This document shows positions 6,991 to 7,801 of a stretch of 7,801 nt of DNA, piece by piece. The stretch comes from Prevotella sp. UBA4341. Lineage in GTDB: Bacteria; Bacteroidota; Bacteroidia; Bacteroidales; Bacteroidaceae. The stretch lies in NCBI GenBank assembly GCA_002393705.1, contig DGTH01000030.1:1-7801 (forward strand), in the 5' to 3' direction. Both the position numbers and the translations under genes were made by a program. Under the pieces are notes generated by a model that did not search any database, had not been told where the DNA came from, and saw only the letters and a list, made by a program, of their open reading frames with translations. Numbering within the stretch: the stretch's first letter is position 1; each line of letters begins with the position of its first letter.

Positions 6991-7674
6991 TTAAAAACAG
7001 TTATCTGCCTTCAGTGCAGCTTTCACCTGGTCGGCTATTTGGCGCATGCCTGCCACGTTGGGGTGGCCGCACTGCTTGTCGATGTCCTTCAGCCGGATGA
7101 CAGGCACGTCGTAATGCCGACAAATGGTGAGCACGCTCTGGTTGATGTCGTCGGACAGGATATCGTTCAGAATAAAGTATAGCTTGACGTTAGGATAATG
7201 GTCCTGCAGGTGCTGGAGCATATAGGCCATGGCGGGGCGGAAGGCGTAGAGGTCCTGACTGGTCCACTGGCTGTATTGGTATTCGCCTATGGGGGCGTGG
7301 GCCCACTCATCGTTGGTGGCTCCGAAGACAAGGATAATGTCGGGCGACCCCAACTTGGGCAGTCGCGTACAGAAGGAACGGTCGCTGTAGTCGGCACCGT
7401 CGTAGCCGCTATGGCAGATGGTGGCTCCCGAGAAGGAGTTGTTAACGCAAAGTTTCATGCCCGTCTCGTTGAGCAGCAGGTGCCACCAGGTCTGACGCAC
7501 GGAGGTAACGTCGGTGCACTCCCACTGACGCTCCCAATACCAAACGGCATTGGTGTCGGGCTGAAGGTAACCCTCGAAGGTGCTATAGCTGTCGCCGAGA
7601 ATAGAGAGGCGCTGTCCGCAGGCGCTGAGCGTCATGAGCAGGACGGCCAAGGAAAGAAGCATACGTTGTTTCAT
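6991..7674 (-). CDS. SGNH/GDSL-family hydrolase, predicted lipoprotein
   Basis: A 227-residue predicted serine esterase/lipase-type hydrolase; the substrate is unknown (ester-linked acyl groups on glycans or lipids are typical for the family). Residues 1-18 are a signal peptide ending in the lipobox L-S-A-C, so Cys19 should be lipidated and the protein membrane-anchored. Block I is ILGDSYS with nucleophile Ser29. Block II Gly is G83 in SFSGATI. Block III is FGATND with Asn121. Block V is GHPN with His204. The usual Asp three residues before the His is Gln201 here; Asp199 and Asp197 are nearby. Only three residues lie between Cys19 and the first core strand. ATG at 7674 was chosen because the longer alternative begins with TTG at 7707 inside the preceding terminator and would add a polar extension to the signal peptide. 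The length is typical of small SGNH domains. It lies between tRNA-Asp and gyrA on the same strand; no functional link to either is evident. Confidence 0.88.
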   Translation of the reverse strand: MKQRMLLSLAVLLMTLSACGQRLSILGDSYSTFEGYLQPDTNAVWYWERQWECTDVTSVRQTWWHLLLNETGMKLCVNNSFSGATICHSGYDGADYSDRSFCTRLPKLGSPDIILVFGATNDEWAHAPIGEYQYSQWTSQDLYAFRPAMAYMLQHLQDHYPNVKLYFILNDILSDDINQSVLTICRHYDVPVIRLKDIDKQCGHPNVAGMRQIADQVKAALKADNCF

Positions 7675-7705
7675 CGTGTCTGAAAAGTTGTTAGTTACTT
7701 GATAC

Positions 7706-7736
7706 AAAAAGACCCATCAGACGAATCTAATGGGCT
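7706..7736 (-). terminator. Rho-independent terminator after tRNA-Asp
   Basis: On the minus strand the hairpin pairs 7736-7726 with 7721-7710 around a UUCG tetraloop (7725-7722), with one bulged U at 7712 and one G-U pair. A run of five U residues (7710-7706) follows. The stem starts about 10 nt past the mature 3' end of the tRNA, as expected for a tRNA transcription terminator. In the plus direction the hairpin is followed only by CTTTCCTTTT, so any reverse activity would be weak. Confidence 0.85.
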
Positions 7737-7745
7737 TTCCTTTTG

Positions 7746-7801
7746 CGGTGCGTACGAGACTCGAACTCGTGACCTCCTGCGTGACAGGCAGGCATTCTAA
7801 C
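7746..7801 (-). tRNA. tRNA-Asp (anticodon GTC), 5' part outside window
   Basis: The 56 visible nucleotides cover the 3' three quarters of a tRNA read on the minus strand. The anticodon arm is CCTGC / loop CTGTCAC / GCAGG, giving anticodon GTC at 7785-7783. The T arm is ACGAG / TTCGAGT / CTCGT. The acceptor strand ACGCACC is followed by discriminator G at 7746, as expected for tRNA-Asp. CCA is not encoded and must be added enzymatically. The D-arm remnant (GTTAGAATG) and anticodon region closely resemble E. coli tRNA-Asp as I recall it. The D arm's 5' half and the 5' acceptor strand lie beyond the edge. Confidence 0.93.

Overview
The window looks like chromosomal DNA from a member of the Bacteroidales, most likely Prevotella-like. 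Three things point there. An upstream element matches the Bacteroidetes promoter form (TTTG, 20 nt, TAnnTTTG). Shine-Dalgarno sequences are absent. The protein set fits: a PGM2-type phosphohexomutase, GyrA followed by two exported TPR proteins, and a lipoprotein SGNH hydrolase. Every gene I can support lies on the minus strand, so transcription runs from position 7801 towards 1.

In transcription order: a tRNA-Asp(GTC), cut by the window edge (7746-7801), ends at a rho-independent terminator with a UUCG loop (7706-7736). A small SGNH/GDSL hydrolase lipoprotein (6991-7674) follows with almost no room for its own promoter. A 265-nt gap (6726-6990) then holds a strong promoter for gyrA and a roughly 200-nt leader. 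Most of that leader is a 142-bp inverted-repeat element that stops 3 nt short of the gyrA start codon. gyrA (4170-6725) encodes a full-length DNA gyrase A subunit. It is followed closely by two exported, TPR-like proteins (2886-4112 and 1680-2873) that look like diverged copies of each other and are probably in the gyrA transcript. After an 84-nt AT-rich gap comes a phosphoglucomutase/phosphomannomutase gene (1-1595) with its own candidate promoter; its last ~50 codons lie outside the window.

Most of the window is housekeeping: DNA supercoiling, sugar-phosphate interconversion and a tRNA. I see no defence system, phage, CRISPR array or transposase. The least ordinary parts are the inverted repeat in the gyrA leader, which looks like a MITE or a leader structure able to adopt alternative folds, and the gyrA-linked TPR pair of unknown function. 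Smaller points are a Gly at the GyrA position equivalent to E. coli Asp87, a non-canonical GyrA box, and an SGNH hydrolase lacking Asp at the usual DxxH position.
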